Below, in pieces: positions 41,054 through 49,599 of a stretch of DNA of 64,000 nucleotides; positions within the stretch are counted from its first letter, which is position 1, and every line of letters starts with the position of its first letter. The notes under the pieces are model-generated. The model searched no databases. It saw only the letters and a list, made by a program, of their open reading frames with translations, and had not been told where the DNA came from. The DNA comes from Mycolicibacterium grossiae (GTDB taxonomy: Bacteria > Actinomycetota > Actinomycetes > Mycobacteriales > Mycobacteriaceae): positions 1,550,001 through 1,614,000 of the forward strand of contig NZ_CP043474.1 in assembly GCF_008329645.1 (NCBI RefSeq). The letters are read 5' to 3'. The position numbers and the translations under genes were made by a program.

Positions 41054-41811
41054 CCGGTGCGATGGAGGCGGAGTTCGACACCATCGCCGAGTGGACCGCC
41101 CACGTGGCACTCGACCTGGGAACGGACTACTACGTGCCCGCCGGATGCCGCGGCAGCGGAAGCCCCGCGGCGCTCGACTGGTTGCTCGCCGAGATGGGCC
41201 TCGACGACGGCGCCGCGCTCCTCGACTGCGGCGCGGGGGTCGGCGGGCCCGCCGCCTATGCCGCCGACACGCGGTCGGTGCGGCCGCTGCTCGTCGAACC
41301 GGAAGCGGGCGCGTGCCGGGCGGCGGCGACGCTGTTCGGCCATCCCGTGGTGCGCGCCGCGGGGTCGGCCCTGCCGGTGGCCGACGCGACCGTCGACGCG
41401 GCCTGGTCGCTGGGCGTGCTGTGCACGATGCCGGACCAGGAAGCGCTGCTGCGCGAGTTGGTCCGCACCGTCCGGCCGGGCGGCGCCATCGGGCTGCTCG
41501 CCTTCGTGGCGCACGGCGAGATATCGCGAGACCAATTGCCCGACAACTACTTTCCCACCGAGGATCGGTTGGACGAATTGTTCGGTGCCGCTGGGCTGCG
41601 TGTCGAGTCGCGGCGGTGCACCGCGGAGCTGCCGGCCATCCCGGACGAGTGGAGTGGCCGGGTCGACGCCGTCACCGATGCGCTGAGCGAACGATACGGG
41701 CATACCAGGGCGTGGCGGCTGGCCGAGGCGCAGAGTTCGCGGATCGGCCAGCTGCTCTCCGACGGCACGCTGACCGGCGAACTCCTGGTGCTGCGAGGGG
41801 CGCAGCGTTAG
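41050..41811 (+). CDS. Class I SAM-dependent methyltransferase, coupled to MTHFR-like gene
   Basis: A 253-residue methyltransferase with motif I LLDCGAGVGGPAAY, an acidic loop in LLVEPEAGA, and motif IV/post-I regions SLGVLCTMPDQEALLRELVRTVRPGGAIGLL. This is a UbiE/Methyltransf_11-like fold. Its GTG overlaps the stop of the MTHFR-like gene (GTGA), so translation is coupled. The pairing suggests methyl-group or one-carbon metabolism, or methylation of a metabolite made by its partner. The acceptor is unknown. Its TAG stop interlocks with the TAA stop of the opposite-strand helicase gene. Confidence 0.88.
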   Translation: MTGAMEAEFDTIAEWTAHVALDLGTDYYVPAGCRGSGSPAALDWLLAEMGLDDGAALLDCGAGVGGPAAYAADTRSVRPLLVEPEAGACRAAATLFGHPVVRAAGSALPVADATVDAAWSLGVLCTMPDQEALLRELVRTVRPGGAIGLLAFVAHGEISRDQLPDNYFPTEDRLDELFGAAGLRVESRRCTAELPAIPDEWSGRVDAVTDALSERYGHTRAWRLAEAQSSRIGQLLSDGTLTGELLVLRGAQR

Positions 41812-44363
41812 TCCAGCCGCCCCGCGTCGAGCATCCGCAGGACCGGAGTGCCCTCCTCGTCGGACGCCTCGAGGTCGACCTCGACCGCGAAGCCCCAGTC
41901 GTGGTCACCGGCGGGGTCGTCGAGGATCTGCCGCACCTGCCAGCGGTCCGGCCGGCGGTCGATGATGAGCAGCGCCGGACCGCGGGCGTCGGCACCGGTG
42001 CCGACGTCGTCGTGCTCGGCGTAGTAGGCGTCGCCCACCGCCGCCCAGCGGTCCGCGGTCCAGCCGGATCCGCCGTCCAGGTCGCCGAGGTCGTCCCACC
42101 GCTCCCTCGCGAACGCCTCGACCCTGCGGAACAGCGCATTGCGCACCATGGCCGTGAAGGCGCGCTCGTTGCCGGTCAGCGGACGCGGCCGGACGGGCGC
42201 GGCGACGGGGACGTCGAGCGGCTGATCGGGGCTGGTGAGCTTCTCCCACTCGTCCAATAGGCTCGAATCGACCTGTCGCACCAGCTCTCCCAGCCACTCG
42301 ACGACGTCGGTGACCTCGTCGGTGCGCGCCGCCGCGGGCACACCCGACCGCAGCGCCTTGTACGCGTCGGACAGGTAGCGCAGCACCGCGCCCTCCGAGC
42401 GGGTCAGCCCGTAGGCGCTGACGTACTCGCGGAACGTCATCCCGCGCTCCCACATCTCGCGGACCACCGACTTGGGGGACGGCCTGGTGTCGGACGCCCA
42501 CGGATTGGTCTGGCAGTACACGTCGAAGGCGTGCTCGATGAGGTCCGCGAGGGGCCGGGGATACGTGACGTCGTCGAGCAATTCGATGCGCTCGTCGTAC
42601 TCGATGCCGTCGGCCTTCATCGCCGCGACGGCCTCGCCGCGGGCCTTGTTCAGCTGTGCGGCGAGTATCTGCCGCGGGTCCTCCATCGTCGACTCCACCA
42701 CGGACACCACGTCCAGGGCGAAGGTCTCGGCCGCCGGGTCGAGTGCCTCGACGGCGGCGAGGGCGAACGTCGACAGTGGTTGGTAGAGCGCGAAATCCGG
42801 CGGCAGGTCGACGGTCAACCGGTAGCGCCGCGCCCCGTCGTGCTCGGTGCGCTCCAGGACGCCGGCCTGCAGGAGCGACCGCGCGATGCCGACCGCCTCG
42901 CGGATGTGCTGCAACTGCCGCTTGCGCGGCTCGTGGTTCTCACCGAGCAGCCGGCGCATCGCCAGACACGGGTCACCGGGGCGGTCGACGACGTCGAGGA
43001 TCATCGCCGTCGACACCCGCATGTTGCTCGTCAGCGGCTCCGGGGTCGCCGACACCAGCCGCGTCATCGTGTTCTCGCCCCACGGCACCATCCCCTCGGG
43101 AGCCTTGCGGCGCACCAGCTTTCGGCGCTTCTTCGGGTCGTCGGCGACCTTGGCGAACTGCTTGAGGTTCTCCACCTCGTGGTCGGGTGCCTGCACGACG
43201 ACCGTCCCGGCCGTGTCGTACCCCGCGCGGCCGGCGCGGCCCGCGATCTGGTGGAACTCGCGGGCGTTGAGCAGCCGGGTGCGGGTGCCGTCGTACTTCG
43301 ACAGCGCCGAGAACACCACGGTGCGGATCGGGACGTTGATGCCGACGCCGAGGGTGTCGGTGCCGCAGATGACCTTCAGCAGCCCGGCCTGGGCGAGTTG
43401 CTCGACGAGGCGCCGGTACTTCGGGAGCATGCCCGCGTGGTGTACGCCGATGCCGTGGCGCACCAGCCGCGACAGCGTCGCACCGAAGGACGTCGAGAAG
43501 CGGAACGCGCCGATGTGGTCGCGGATGGCGTCCTTCTCCTCGCGCGTCGACACGTTGACGCTCATCAGCGCCTGCGCGCGTTCCAGGGCGGCGGCCTGCG
43601 TGAAGTGCACGACGTAGATGGGTGCCTGGCGGCTGTCCAGCAGGTCGCCGATCGTCTCGTGCATGGGCGTGGTGGCGTACGAGTAAAACAGCGGCACGGG
43701 GCGCTCGGCGTTGGCGACCAGGGCCGTCGGGCGTCCGGTGCGGCGGGTCAGGTCCTCGCGCAGGAAGGTAACGTCGCCGAGGGTGGCCGACATCAGCAGG
43801 AATTGGGCGTTCGGCAGTTCCAGCAGCGGCACCTGCCAGGCCCAGCCGCGATCGGGATCGCCGTAGAAGTGGAATTCGTCCATGACGACCAGGCCTATCG
43901 CGGCGTCCGGTCCCTCGCGCAGCGCGATGTTGGCGAGCACCTCGGCGGTGCAGACGATGATCGGCGCGTCGGCGTTGACGGCGGCGTCGCCGGTGAGCAT
44001 GCCGACGTTGACCGCGCCGAACACCGCGCACAGGGCGAAGAACTTCTCGCTGACGAGCGCCTTGATCGGCGCGGTGTAGTAGCTGCGGCGTCCCGCGTGA
44101 TTGGTGCTCCTCGCGTCCGCGCCGGCCAGCGCGAAGTACTGCGCCCCGGTCGCCACCAGGGACTTGCCCGACCCGGTTGGCGTGGCCAGGACGACGTTCG
44201 CACCGCTGACCAGCTCGAGGAGCGCCTCCTCCTGCGCCGGGTAGAGCGTGGTGCCGTTGTCCTCCGCCCACGCGGCGAAGGTCGTGAACAGCTCGTCGGC
44301 GTCGTCGCCCAGCGCGCGCACGGCGGCGAGGTCGGTCGGGTCGGCGAGCAGAGTGGTGGGCAT
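41808..44363 (-). CDS. Ski2-like DEAD/DEAH-box helicase with DUF3516-type C-terminus
   Basis: An 851-residue superfamily-2 helicase. N-terminal RecA domain: Q-like region NGTTLYPAQEEALLEL, Walker A ATPTGSGKSLVAT, motif Ia APIKALVSEKF, motif II DEFHFYGD and motif III LMSATLGD. Second RecA domain: GIGVHHAGMLPKYR, TDTLGVGINVPIRTVVF and QIAGRAGRAGYD. The C-terminal 400 residues are a helical, WYL-free extension of DUF3516 type (FALDVVSVVESTMEDPRQIL, LTGNERAFTAMVRNALFRRVE). Similar proteins are universal in mycobacteria and are thought to act on RNA. Start ATG 44363 precedes the conserved domain by about 40 residues. Confidence 0.9.
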   Translation of the reverse strand: MPTTLLADPTDLAAVRALGDDADELFTTFAAWAEDNGTTLYPAQEEALLELVSGANVVLATPTGSGKSLVATGAQYFALAGADARSTNHAGRRSYYTAPIKALVSEKFFALCAVFGAVNVGMLTGDAAVNADAPIIVCTAEVLANIALREGPDAAIGLVVMDEFHFYGDPDRGWAWQVPLLELPNAQFLLMSATLGDVTFLREDLTRRTGRPTALVANAERPVPLFYSYATTPMHETIGDLLDSRQAPIYVVHFTQAAALERAQALMSVNVSTREEKDAIRDHIGAFRFSTSFGATLSRLVRHGIGVHHAGMLPKYRRLVEQLAQAGLLKVICGTDTLGVGINVPIRTVVFSALSKYDGTRTRLLNAREFHQIAGRAGRAGYDTAGTVVVQAPDHEVENLKQFAKVADDPKKRRKLVRRKAPEGMVPWGENTMTRLVSATPEPLTSNMRVSTAMILDVVDRPGDPCLAMRRLLGENHEPRKRQLQHIREAVGIARSLLQAGVLERTEHDGARRYRLTVDLPPDFALYQPLSTFALAAVEALDPAAETFALDVVSVVESTMEDPRQILAAQLNKARGEAVAAMKADGIEYDERIELLDDVTYPRPLADLIEHAFDVYCQTNPWASDTRPSPKSVVREMWERGMTFREYVSAYGLTRSEGAVLRYLSDAYKALRSGVPAAARTDEVTDVVEWLGELVRQVDSSLLDEWEKLTSPDQPLDVPVAAPVRPRPLTGNERAFTAMVRNALFRRVEAFARERWDDLGDLDGGSGWTADRWAAVGDAYYAEHDDVGTGADARGPALLIIDRRPDRWQVRQILDDPAGDHDWGFAVEVDLEASDEEGTPVLRMLDAGRLD

Positions 44364-44422
44364 CTCGCCGTCCAGCCTGCCCGACGCCCCGCGGAGCCGC
44401 TGCGGCGGTGTGCCCGGGCGCG

Positions 44423-44746
44423 TCAGCCCAGGCCGACCCCGATGCCGAAGGACCCGGAGTCGTCGTCCCAGTGGTTGGGGCACCGGACGTCGACGTAGAC
44501 GGTGTCACCCACCTCGACCGGGGCGTCGGAGTGGTCGGGATCGTTGACGCCGACCACGGTGCACTGCGACAGCGGCTTGGTGTCATAGCCGTTCACCCAG
44601 TTGATCTGCACCAGGTAGCCCTGGGCCTGAAGGTCGGCGATGGTCGCGTCGGCCCCGCCGGCCCACGCGGCCGGGGCGCTCACGAGGGCCGCCACCACAC
44701 CGGCCGCCGCGAGTGTGGCCGTGGCCCCCCACCGCAGGGATCGCAT
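44423..44746 (-). CDS. Small secreted protein, function unknown
   Basis: A 107-residue exported protein. The signal peptide is MRSLRWGATATLAAAGVVAAL with cleavage near AAWAGG. The mature part starts with ADATIADLQAQGYLVQINWVNG, then two cysteines (SQCTVVG, VRCPNHW) that can form a disulfide, and ends acidic/Gly-rich. This ADLQAQGYxVQINWV layout is common among small mycobacterial exported proteins. Alternative start three codons upstream (MGAMRSL). Sits 59 bases upstream of the helicase gene on the same strand. Confidence 0.8.
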   Translation of the reverse strand: MRSLRWGATATLAAAGVVAALVSAPAAWAGGADATIADLQAQGYLVQINWVNGYDTKPLSQCTVVGVNDPDHSDAPVEVGDTVYVDVRCPNHWDDDSGSFGIGVGLG

Positions 44747-44854
44747 GGCCCCCATGGTTCGCGCGTTCCGGCGTCCACGCAAGCACGCCGCCGCGGCGAC
44801 GGCCGGACATCCGCCGTTCACCCGCCGTTCGGGAGACGGCTCTAGGTTCGCGCG

Positions 44855-46417
44855 GTGACTCAACCGGCCGAGATCGAGGGCCTGCGCGCCGACTACGACA
44901 CCACGCCGTACACCTCGGATGCGTTTCCCCAATCGGCGCCCGGCCGGCTCGCGGCCATCGCCCACGTCTTCGGGCTCGACACCCCGGACCTCGCCACCGC
45001 GCGGGTGCTGGAGATCGGCTGCGCCTCGGCGGGCAACCTCATCCCGTTCGCGGCAATGTATCCGCGCGCCCGCGTGGTCGGCGTCGATCTGTCCGAGGTG
45101 CAGATCGCGCACGGTCGTGCCCGGGCGGCGGCGCTCGGCGTCGAGAACCTCGAATTGATCGCCGCCGACCTCGCGCAGCTCGACCCGGAGTCGCTCGGTC
45201 GGTTCGACGTCATCGTCGCCCACGGCGTCTACAGCTGGGTGCCCGAACACGTCCGCGACGCCCTGCTGAACATCTTCCGGTCGGCGCTCTCCCCGGACGG
45301 CGTGGCCTACGTCAGCTACAACACCCATCCCGGCTGGAAGTCGAAGGAGGTGCTGCGCGACGTCATGCTGCTCGCCAGCGGCGCCAGCGCCACACCGGAG
45401 GAGAAGGTGCGCGAGGCCCGCGGCGTCGTCGACTTCCTCGCCGACGTGGCGCCTGCCGGCAGCGTGCTGGCCCGAACCCTCGCCGAGTTCGAGGCGCGCG
45501 ACGTCGGTTTCGGTGATGCCTATCTGCTGCACGACGAACTCGAGGCGTTCAACGCCCCGTGCTACTTCTACGAGATGATCGGCCGGGCGGCCGCGCACGG
45601 GCTGGCCTACCTCGCCGAGGCGCACCCGGAGAGCATGTTCCCCGCCAACCACGGGCCCAAGGTCGTCGAGTACGTCAACGCCAAGTGCGGCGGCGTGCAG
45701 GTGCTCGTCGAGCAGTATCTGGACTTCGTGGTCAACCGGGCGTTCCGCGAGACGCTGCTCGTGCACGCCGAACGGGCGCCGCTCATCCGCCACGCCGTGG
45801 ACCGGGCCCGCCTGCGCGAGCTGCACGTCGCCGCGTGGTCCCCGCCGGTGGACGGCCCGACCGTGCTGGATCACTCGCGCCAGGAGTACGAGGTGGCCGA
45901 CGGGGCGACGCTGTTCACCAACGACCCCGGCCTCAAGGCCGTCCTCGAGACGCTCAACGCGCACTGGCCGTGGACGCTGTCGAGCGGTGAGCTGGTCGGC
46001 GAGGTGCACGACCGGCTCACCGCCGCGGGCCTCGTTCCCAGTCCCACTCTCGCCGCCCACGTCGACGAGTTGGTGGGGGTCCTCGTCGTGCAGGGCACCG
46101 CGCGCTACCGGCTCACCCCGGTCCGGCCGTCGACCGACGCGTCGACGCGGCTGCCGGAACCCGTGCGGCGCGCGTACGCACTGTCCCGTGCCGACGCCGA
46201 GATGTCGGTGTTCAACCTCTGGCACGAGCCGCTCCTGCCGTCGGAGGTCGACCGCCGGCTGCTCCCGCTGCTGGACGGCACCCGCGATCACGACGCCCTG
46301 CTGGCCGAGCTGCTCGCCGACCATCGGGACGATCCGATCCCGGACGTCACCGAGCGCGACCTCGAAGCCGCCGTCGACGGCCTGCCCGCCCGGTTGCGGG
46401 AACTCAAGCTGGCCTGA
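44855..46417 (+). CDS. SAM-dependent methyltransferase with regulatory domain
   Basis: A 520-residue protein. The methyltransferase fold lies at about residues 20-200: LEIGCASAGNLIPFA (motif I), VVGVDLSEVQIAHGR and FDVIVAHGVYSWVPEHVRDALL. A regulatory domain follows (about 220-300, LHDELEAFNAPCYFYEMIGRAAAHGLAYLAEA), corresponding to MethyTransf_Reg, then a C-terminal helical region to residue 520. Such two-domain methyltransferases are found in many proteobacteria and actinobacteria; the acceptor is unknown. GTG start at 44855, convergent with the flavoprotein gene. Confidence 0.88.
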   Translation: MTQPAEIEGLRADYDTTPYTSDAFPQSAPGRLAAIAHVFGLDTPDLATARVLEIGCASAGNLIPFAAMYPRARVVGVDLSEVQIAHGRARAAALGVENLELIAADLAQLDPESLGRFDVIVAHGVYSWVPEHVRDALLNIFRSALSPDGVAYVSYNTHPGWKSKEVLRDVMLLASGASATPEEKVREARGVVDFLADVAPAGSVLARTLAEFEARDVGFGDAYLLHDELEAFNAPCYFYEMIGRAAAHGLAYLAEAHPESMFPANHGPKVVEYVNAKCGGVQVLVEQYLDFVVNRAFRETLLVHAERAPLIRHAVDRARLRELHVAAWSPPVDGPTVLDHSRQEYEVADGATLFTNDPGLKAVLETLNAHWPWTLSSGELVGEVHDRLTAAGLVPSPTLAAHVDELVGVLVVQGTARYRLTPVRPSTDASTRLPEPVRRAYALSRADAEMSVFNLWHEPLLPSEVDRRLLPLLDGTRDHDALLAELLADHRDDPIPDVTERDLEAAVDGLPARLRELKLA

Positions 46418-46426
46418 GCGCGGGGT

Positions 46427-47353
46427 TCACGTCCCGAGTCGGTCGGCGAGTGCCGCGCCGAGCCGGTGCCCCGACAGCCACGCCGACTCGACGCGCGGCG
46501 CCCCCGACGGACACCACGCGTCGCCGCACACCCCGAGCGGCCGCCCGGCGCTGACGGTCAGGGAGAACGACTGATCTCCGTGTGTGGCAACGGGTTTGGC
46601 GAACGTCCAGCGGTGCGCATGGGTCCAGGCCGGCGCGTCGTCGATGTCGAGCAGTCGACGCAGCGCTGCCACCGCGGGCCGCACGGCGCCGTCCGGATCG
46701 TCGAGGTGCCGACGCGCCCGGTCGGCGGTCGTGTGGGCCACCAGCACTGCGGCGGCGTCGCCGCGCCGGGCGCCGTCGTCGGCGACGAAGCTCAGATCGG
46801 GGTCGTCGTTGACGAACGCGGCGTCGGTCATCGCCCACTGCCGCCGGTTCCATCCGGCCGCGACGGCGATCACCGGGTCGTAGTCCACCCAGTCGGCGGC
46901 CTCCGGAGCGAGTCGGGCGGCCTGCGGGTCCGGCATGGCCAGCACGACCGCGTCGTGGTCGAGCACGTCGAGGGTCGCGATCTCGGCGTCGGTTCGGACC
47001 TCGGTGGGCAGTTCGGCGCGGACCAGGGACCGCAGGCCCTCCACGGCGGCGTAGCGCACCGGACCCGACGTCCGGTCGGTGCCGTCGGGGGAGAGGACGT
47101 CGAAGGTGTCGGTCCACGGCCGCGCCAGGCCGGCGCCGGTCCAGCGTTCGACGACGGCCGTGAAATCGGGTTCCTTGGCGGTGAAGTAGGCGGCGCCGAG
47201 GTCGACGCGGCGACCGTGCAGCGTCGGCGCGGCCATGCGCCCGCCCGGCGCGCGGCCCCGCTCGAACACCTCGACGTCGTTCCCCCGGGCGAGCAGGGCG
47301 GTGGCACAGGCTGCGCCGGAGAGTCCGGCACCGACGACGGCGACGCGTGGCAT
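46427..47353 (-). CDS. FAD-dependent renalase/amine-oxidase-like protein
   Basis: A 308-residue flavoprotein. The N-terminal FAD-binding loop is RVAVVGAGLSGAACATALL, followed by VEVFERGRAPGGRMA, the GxGxxG...E and GGR(M) signature. The mid-section VDLGAAYFTAKEPDF and the C-terminal LGVCGDAWCPSGAPRVESAWLSGHRLG match renalase-like/NAD(P)/FAD oxidoreductases, where the last helix contacts FAD. Renalases oxidise alpha-NAD(P)H anomers; whether this one does is not shown. An alternative GTG start is two codons upstream. Seemingly a single gene. Confidence 0.88.
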   Translation of the reverse strand: MPRVAVVGAGLSGAACATALLARGNDVEVFERGRAPGGRMAAPTLHGRRVDLGAAYFTAKEPDFTAVVERWTGAGLARPWTDTFDVLSPDGTDRTSGPVRYAAVEGLRSLVRAELPTEVRTDAEIATLDVLDHDAVVLAMPDPQAARLAPEAADWVDYDPVIAVAAGWNRRQWAMTDAAFVNDDPDLSFVADDGARRGDAAAVLVAHTTADRARRHLDDPDGAVRPAVAALRRLLDIDDAPAWTHAHRWTFAKPVATHGDQSFSLTVSAGRPLGVCGDAWCPSGAPRVESAWLSGHRLGAALADRLGT

Positions 47354-47382
47354 GGCCACGGCGTACCCCGCGCGGCGTCCGG

Positions 47383-47415
47383 TCAGTCCTCGGCGGTCCT
47401 CAGTCCTCGGCGGTC
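47383..47415. repeat. 17-bp-period duplication across a stop codon
   Basis: TCAGTCCTCGGCGGTC occurs at 47383-47398 and at 47400-47415. The second copy starts exactly with the reverse-strand stop of the MFS gene (47400-47402), so the end of the gene is duplicated, and the copy also supplies a second stop. Confidence 0.85.
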
Positions 47416-48839
47416 AGGGGCCGGGCAATGGATTCGAGGCTCTTGCCCTCGGCGTCGACGGCGAGGAACGCCGCGACCACGCCCGCGACGATCATCAGGG
47501 CACCGCCGAGGTAGTAGCCCGGCGCGATGCCGGTGATGTCGCCCGCGGCGCCGGCACGGTCGATCAGCACGCCGAACAGCAGGGGACCGGTGATGCCGCC
47601 GACGGCCGTACCGATGGCGTAGAAGAACGCGATGCACAGGGCGCGCGTCTCCATCGGGAACACCTCGCTGGCCGTCAGGTACGCCGAACTCGCACCGGCC
47701 GAGGCGATGAAGAACACCACGGCTCCGAGCGCGGTCAGCGTCACCGCGGTCACCGAGCCGAGGAAGAAGCCGACCACGATCAGGAGCGCGCCGGACACCA
47801 GGTACGTCCCCGAGATCATCCGGCGGCGTCCCAGGGTGTCGAACAACGGGCTCAGTGCCAGCGCGCCGACGAAGTTGCTCACCGCGAAGATCGCGATGTA
47901 CCAACCGGTCTGGTCGACGCCGAGGAACGTCGACAGGGTGTCGCCGTAGGTGAAGTAGAAGGCGTTGTACAGGAACGCCTGACCCACGAACAGGGCGAAG
48001 CACAGGATGGTCCGGCGCGGGTACATCGTGAACACCGTGCGGGCGATGAGGCCCAGGCCGATGGTCTTGCGCTGCCGGATGGTGATGCGGTTGGACACCG
48101 CCGACAGGGGCTGGCCGGTCTCCCGTTCGATCTCGGCCTCGATGCGGCCGACGATCCGTTCGGCGTCCTCGTCGCGACCGTGGATGAACAGCCAGCGTGG
48201 GCTCTCCGGCACGTGCCTGCGGACCAGCAGCACGCCGACGCCCAGGATCGCGCCGAGACCGAAGGCGAGGCGCCAGCCGATCTCGGCGTCGATCACCGTC
48301 GGGTCGAGCAGGGGGACGGTCAGCAGGGCGCCGCCGGCCGCACCCACCCAGAACGAGCCGTTGATGACGACGTCGACGCGGCCGCGGTACTTCGCCGGGA
48401 TCAGTTCGTCGATCGCCGAGTTGATGGCCGCGTACTCGCCGCCGATGCCGGCGCCGGTGAGGAAGCGGGCGGCGAAGTACCACAGCGGGTTCATGGAGAA
48501 GGCCGTGAGGACCGTCGCGACGATGTAGACGCCGAGGGTCAGCAGGAACAGTCGCTTGCGGCCGAAGCGGTCGGTGAGCTGTCCGAAGAACAGGGCACCG
48601 ACGCACGCACCGGCGACGTACACCGCGCCGGCCAGGCCGATCTGCGAACTGCTGAGGCCCAGCCCGGTGTCGGGCGACTTGAGCGCGTCGGACATCGACC
48701 CGACGATGGTGACCTCGAGCCCGTCGAGGATCCACACGGTGCCGAGGCCGATCACCACCAGCCAGTGCCAGCGTGCCCACGGCACCCGGTCCATGCGGGC
48801 CGGGATGTCGGTGTCGATGCGACCCAGTTCGACGGCCAC
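47400..48839 (-). CDS. MFS sugar/aromatic-acid transporter (MHS/SP-like)
   Basis: A 479-residue, 12-helix carrier. Visible motifs are DGLEVTIVGSMSDALK in helix 1, FFGQLTDRFGRKRLFLLTL in loop 2-3, GAGIGGEYAAINSAIDELIP in helices 4-5 and a central RRHVPESPRWLFIHGRDEDAERIV stretch typical of sugar porters. The second half repeats as SPLFDTLGRRRM. These proteins carry sugars, aromatic acids or inositol by H+ symport. The substrate is undetermined. GTG start; the 3' end is tandemly duplicated. Confidence 0.9.
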   Translation of the reverse strand: MAVELGRIDTDIPARMDRVPWARWHWLVVIGLGTVWILDGLEVTIVGSMSDALKSPDTGLGLSSSQIGLAGAVYVAGACVGALFFGQLTDRFGRKRLFLLTLGVYIVATVLTAFSMNPLWYFAARFLTGAGIGGEYAAINSAIDELIPAKYRGRVDVVINGSFWVGAAGGALLTVPLLDPTVIDAEIGWRLAFGLGAILGVGVLLVRRHVPESPRWLFIHGRDEDAERIVGRIEAEIERETGQPLSAVSNRITIRQRKTIGLGLIARTVFTMYPRRTILCFALFVGQAFLYNAFYFTYGDTLSTFLGVDQTGWYIAIFAVSNFVGALALSPLFDTLGRRRMISGTYLVSGALLIVVGFFLGSVTAVTLTALGAVVFFIASAGASSAYLTASEVFPMETRALCIAFFYAIGTAVGGITGPLLFGVLIDRAGAAGDITGIAPGYYLGGALMIVAGVVAAFLAVDAEGKSLESIARPLTAED

Positions 48840-48860
48840 CGTGCCGAACCCCCTGCCGCG

Positions 48861-48992
48861 TCAGTCGGTCTCGGCGTCCGGGATGCCCTCCGGTGGCGGT
48901 GTCGCGTAGGCGGGATTGGCGGTGGGTGCGGACTCCTCGGTGGAGTCGGGCCCGTGATCGGAGGACGGCTGATCGGCAGAAGGTGTGGTCAC
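48861..48992 (-). CDS. Small acidic/proline-rich protein, function unknown
   Basis: A 43-residue frame from GTG 48992 (VTTPSADQPSSDHGPDS...), ending PEGIPDAETD. It is hydrophilic and likely disordered. Similar in nature to the frames at 13117-13248 and 49075-49215. It lies just upstream of the MFS gene on the same strand. Coding status is uncertain. Confidence 0.4.
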   Translation of the reverse strand: MTTPSADQPSSDHGPDSTEESAPTANPAYATPPPEGIPDAETD

Positions 48993-49074
48993 GTCGGGTG
49001 CATTACCCAGAAACGGCCGGCGTATGCCGGCGCCGAGCGGGTAGTACTCCGCACCCGACGACGAGAGGACGCTC

Positions 49075-49215
49075 ATGGGCCGCGACCAGCACGCCGACAG
49101 CACCGACCACACCACGGACGAACCGCCAGGACCCGCCGATCACGGCCAGGACGGTGGGATGGCGACGCGCGAACTGGCGCCGGAACTCACCGAACCCGAC
49201 CGCGACGACGGGTAG
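49075..49215 (+). CDS. Small hydrophilic protein, function unknown
   Basis: A 46-residue frame starting MGRDQHADSTDHTTDEPPG and ending EPDRDDG, with an ACGAGAGGA ribosome-binding site just upstream. Very acidic, no hydrophobic core. Its stop lies 6 bases from the stop of the convergent GlsB-type gene. Confidence 0.5.
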   Translation: MGRDQHADSTDHTTDEPPGPADHGQDGGMATRELAPELTEPDRDDG

Positions 49216-49221
49216 GACGGG

Positions 49222-49506
49222 TCAGCGACGGACGGCGGTGCTGCCGCGGCGGCCCGTGACGCCCAGGTAGATCGCGATCAGGACGATCGCGACGATGATG
49301 CCGACCAGGAAGGGGATGATCTCGAAGCCGCCGTTGGCGTTCGAGTAACCCAGCTTGTAGGTGAGCCAGGTACCGACGAACGAGCCGATGGCACCCAGCA
49401 GAATCGTCATCACGAGGCCGATGTTCTGCTTGCCGGGCATGACGAGGCGGGCCAGCGCACCCACGATCAGGCCGACGACGATGGCGCCGATGATTGTTCC
49501 GATCAT
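49222..49506 (-). CDS. GlsB/YeaQ/YmgE-family stress-response membrane protein
   Basis: A 94-residue membrane protein starting MIGTIIGAIVVGLIVGALARLVMPGKQ. Three hydrophobic helices and the GALARLVMPGKQNIG, GAIGSFVGTWL and YSNANGG segments define the GlsB/YeaQ/YmgE (transglycosylase-associated, PF04226) family. These are induced by general stress in many bacteria; the molecular role is unknown. ATG 49506 is preceded by GAGGAG at correct spacing. Confidence 0.9.
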   Translation of the reverse strand: MIGTIIGAIVVGLIVGALARLVMPGKQNIGLVMTILLGAIGSFVGTWLTYKLGYSNANGGFEIIPFLVGIIVAIVLIAIYLGVTGRRGSTAVRR

Positions 49507-49599
49507 GATTGAACTCCTCACTCGAGGCGAACGGAGCCGCTCCGTCGCTGCCCTCGGAGCTACCCCGTTCGCAGGCGGGTCATACCTTTCGTCGGTGAC

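Noticed and set aside
42531..44498. Plus-strand frame of about 650 codons opposite the helicase
   Set aside because: Shadow frame; the opposite strand has complete SF2 helicase motifs.
44423..46324. Minus-strand frame of over 600 codons opposite the methyltransferase
   Set aside because: Only its last 107 codons, with a signal peptide, are supported as a gene; the rest is a shadow of the plus-strand methyltransferase.
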